Positions 55,424 to 56,242 of a DNA stretch of 56,242 nt are shown piece by piece. Position 1 is the stretch's first letter, and each line of letters starts with the position of its first letter. Below the pieces are notes generated by a model. The model ran no database searches. It worked only from the letters and a program-made list of their open reading frames with translations, and was not told the DNA's origin. The position numbers were made by a program, and so were the translations under genes. This DNA is from Exobacillus caeni (GTDB taxonomy: Bacteria > Bacillota > Bacilli > Bacillales > Guptibacillaceae), in contig NZ_SWLG01000023.1 in NCBI RefSeq assembly GCF_005747095.1, positions 1 through 56,242 of the forward strand. The letters are read 5' to 3'.

Positions 55424-55604
55424 GGAAGCCTCCTTTTAGTTTTTGTTTTCATTTTATGACGAGTTATTTTGCTTCATACTTTTTAGACAGGTTGATAAAG
55501 TTGTAAGTTGTATTAAGTAAGAAACTTCTGTATGATTAAAAGGTACACAATATTTGGTGTTTTGATTATTTGTTTATCCGATATATTGTGTTTTTTGAAA
55601 CTTA

Positions 55605-55785
55605 ATAGGCTGAGTAAGGGTGTCTGATTCATAGACTTAAAAGGGAATCTGGTGAAAATCCGGAACTGTCCCCGCAACTGTAATTGTGGACGAACCGAGA
55701 ATACCACTGTATTAAGAGGCTGCTATGGCTCTTATATGGGAAGGCTCGCAGTAGGAAGAAGCATAAGTCAGTAGACCTGCCTTTT
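55605..55785 (+). ncRNA. Cobalamin (B12) riboswitch
   Basis: It has the conserved core AAAAGGGAATCTGGTGAAAA (55638-55657) and TCCGGAACTGTCCCCGCAAC (55659-55678), and the distal B12 box, AAGTCAGTAGACCTGCC (55765-55781), where most have AAGCCAGGAGACCTGCC. AGACCTGCC (55773-55781) can pair with GGCGAGGTCT near 55830, which suggests the switching helix. Confidence 0.93.
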
Positions 55786-55869
55786 CTCATCCGTTTCTTT
55801 TCTTCGGGGATTGAGAGTGAGAAACGATGGCGAGGTCTGTATTTTTTAGCATACATAGACTCTTTCTGT

Positions 55870-55913
55870 CGTTTTGAACCTATCTCTGAGGAGATGGGTT
55901 TTTGTTTTTTCTA
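55870..55913 (+). terminator. Terminator of the cobalamin riboswitch expression platform
   Basis: AACCTATCTC and GAGATGGGTT pair over a 4-nt loop, followed by TTTGTTTTTT. It is the likely off-state terminator. Confidence 0.8.
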
Positions 55914-55944
55914 AAGGCTCTTTTCTAAAGGATTGTTGTTTTTG

Positions 55945-56150
55945 CACAAAAGCGATAAACTGCGACGCAATTGCAGCATTGATTTCCACTCCGGGCAGTT
56001 CGCTTTCCGCGGGCAACGCTTCAGCTTCCTCGTCAGCAAAAACCGCTTCCTGCGGGATCTTCAGCTGTTGCTTTTCCCGCAGGAGTCGACTGCCCTTCGC
56101 TTCAATCAATTGAAGGTTTTCAGTGATGCAATACGACGAAGCACAGCCTA
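55945..56150. repeat. GC-rich dispersed palindromic repeat, inverted copy
   Basis: It carries GCAGTTCGCTTTCCGCGGGC, TCCTGCGGGA and CCCGCAGGAGTCGACTGCCC. About 60 bp are nearly identical to the reverse complement of 48580-48645. It separates the riboswitch from whatever follows the window end. Confidence 0.75.
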
Positions 56151-56183
56151 GCGAAGCATTCCTGTGGGGAAGTAATTTGAGAA

Positions 56184-56213
56184 TTGAACAAAAAAGTGTC
56201 CTCTTGGTATAGT
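56184..56213 (+). promoter_or_regulatory. Candidate promoter at the window end
   Basis: TTGAAC (56184-56189), an 18-bp spacer and TATAGT (56208-56213), followed by an imperfect palindrome GGGTGTCAATGCGCGTTGAC.. ending about 56237. It could drive a gene beyond the window. Confidence 0.35.
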
Positions 56214-56242
56214 ACAGGGTGTCAATGCGCGTTGACCCCGAA

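Noticed and set aside
55846-56151. Open frames on both strands after the cobalamin riboswitch
   Set aside because: They lie in the terminator and the dispersed repeat.

Overview
The window is chromosomal DNA of an endospore-forming, low-to-mid GC member of the Bacillaceae. The evidence is the hexacistronic glycolytic cluster under CggR, sigma-54 (SigL), the secG-est-rnr-smpB-ssrA order typical of Bacillus, a gerA-type germinant receptor operon and three CotY/CotZ-type coat proteins. A Fictibacillus-like genus is possible, but I cannot prove it from sequence alone.

Layout. 0.1-2.1 kb: SRPBCC protein and sigL. 2.4-10.1 kb: glutaredoxin-like gene, then cggR (with a textbook CggR operator), gapA, pgk, tpiA, gpmI, eno. 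10.4-15.1 kb: secG, carboxylesterase, RNase R, smpB and tmRNA. 15.1-20.6 kb: accessory genes (NERD protein, flavin reductase, two oxidoreductase/hydrolase genes, DHA2 efflux pump). 20.7-32.1 kb: a selenium region interrupted by a ger operon. 32.3-41.1 kb: symporter, SDR, IDEAL, Rrf2, cNMP-binding and nitroreductase genes, and a MutS2-like ATPase with a structured leader. 41.2-49.9 kb: a SnoaL-fused sigma factor, CotY/CotZ genes around a pyruvate-oxidase-like enzyme, an ECF sigma/anti-sigma pair and a diguanylate cyclase. 49.9-56.2 kb: small metabolic genes, an MscS channel, a glycine-zipper stress protein, a nucleoside hydrolase and a cobalamin riboswitch whose target gene lies beyond the window.

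The most important content is the selenium region. A tRNA-Sec gene (UCA anticodon, long variable arm, own promoter), selD with an in-frame UGA at its catalytic position, and two redox genes with in-frame UGA at the first active-site position (a TlpA-like redoxin and a thioredoxin) together show selenocysteine coding in a Bacillus-type genome. A naive gene caller truncates all three proteins. Next to selD are a SenB-like glycosyltransferase, a PhnCDE-type ABC importer and a polysaccharide deacetylase whose best start codon is followed five codons later by an in-frame UGA. A reasonable model is uptake of a selenium oxyanion, selenophosphate synthesis by SelD, then use for tRNA-Sec and possibly for a selenosugar. 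selA and selB are not in this window.

Other structure: three copies of a ~165-bp three-way-junction repeat whose stems vary with compensatory changes (4.95, 10.2, 39.0 kb); dispersed GC-rich palindromic repeats (2.2, 32.7, 48.3, 56.0 kb); a 20-bp-phased motif array after ssrA; and a leader-peptide/terminator arrangement upstream of the MutS2-like gene.
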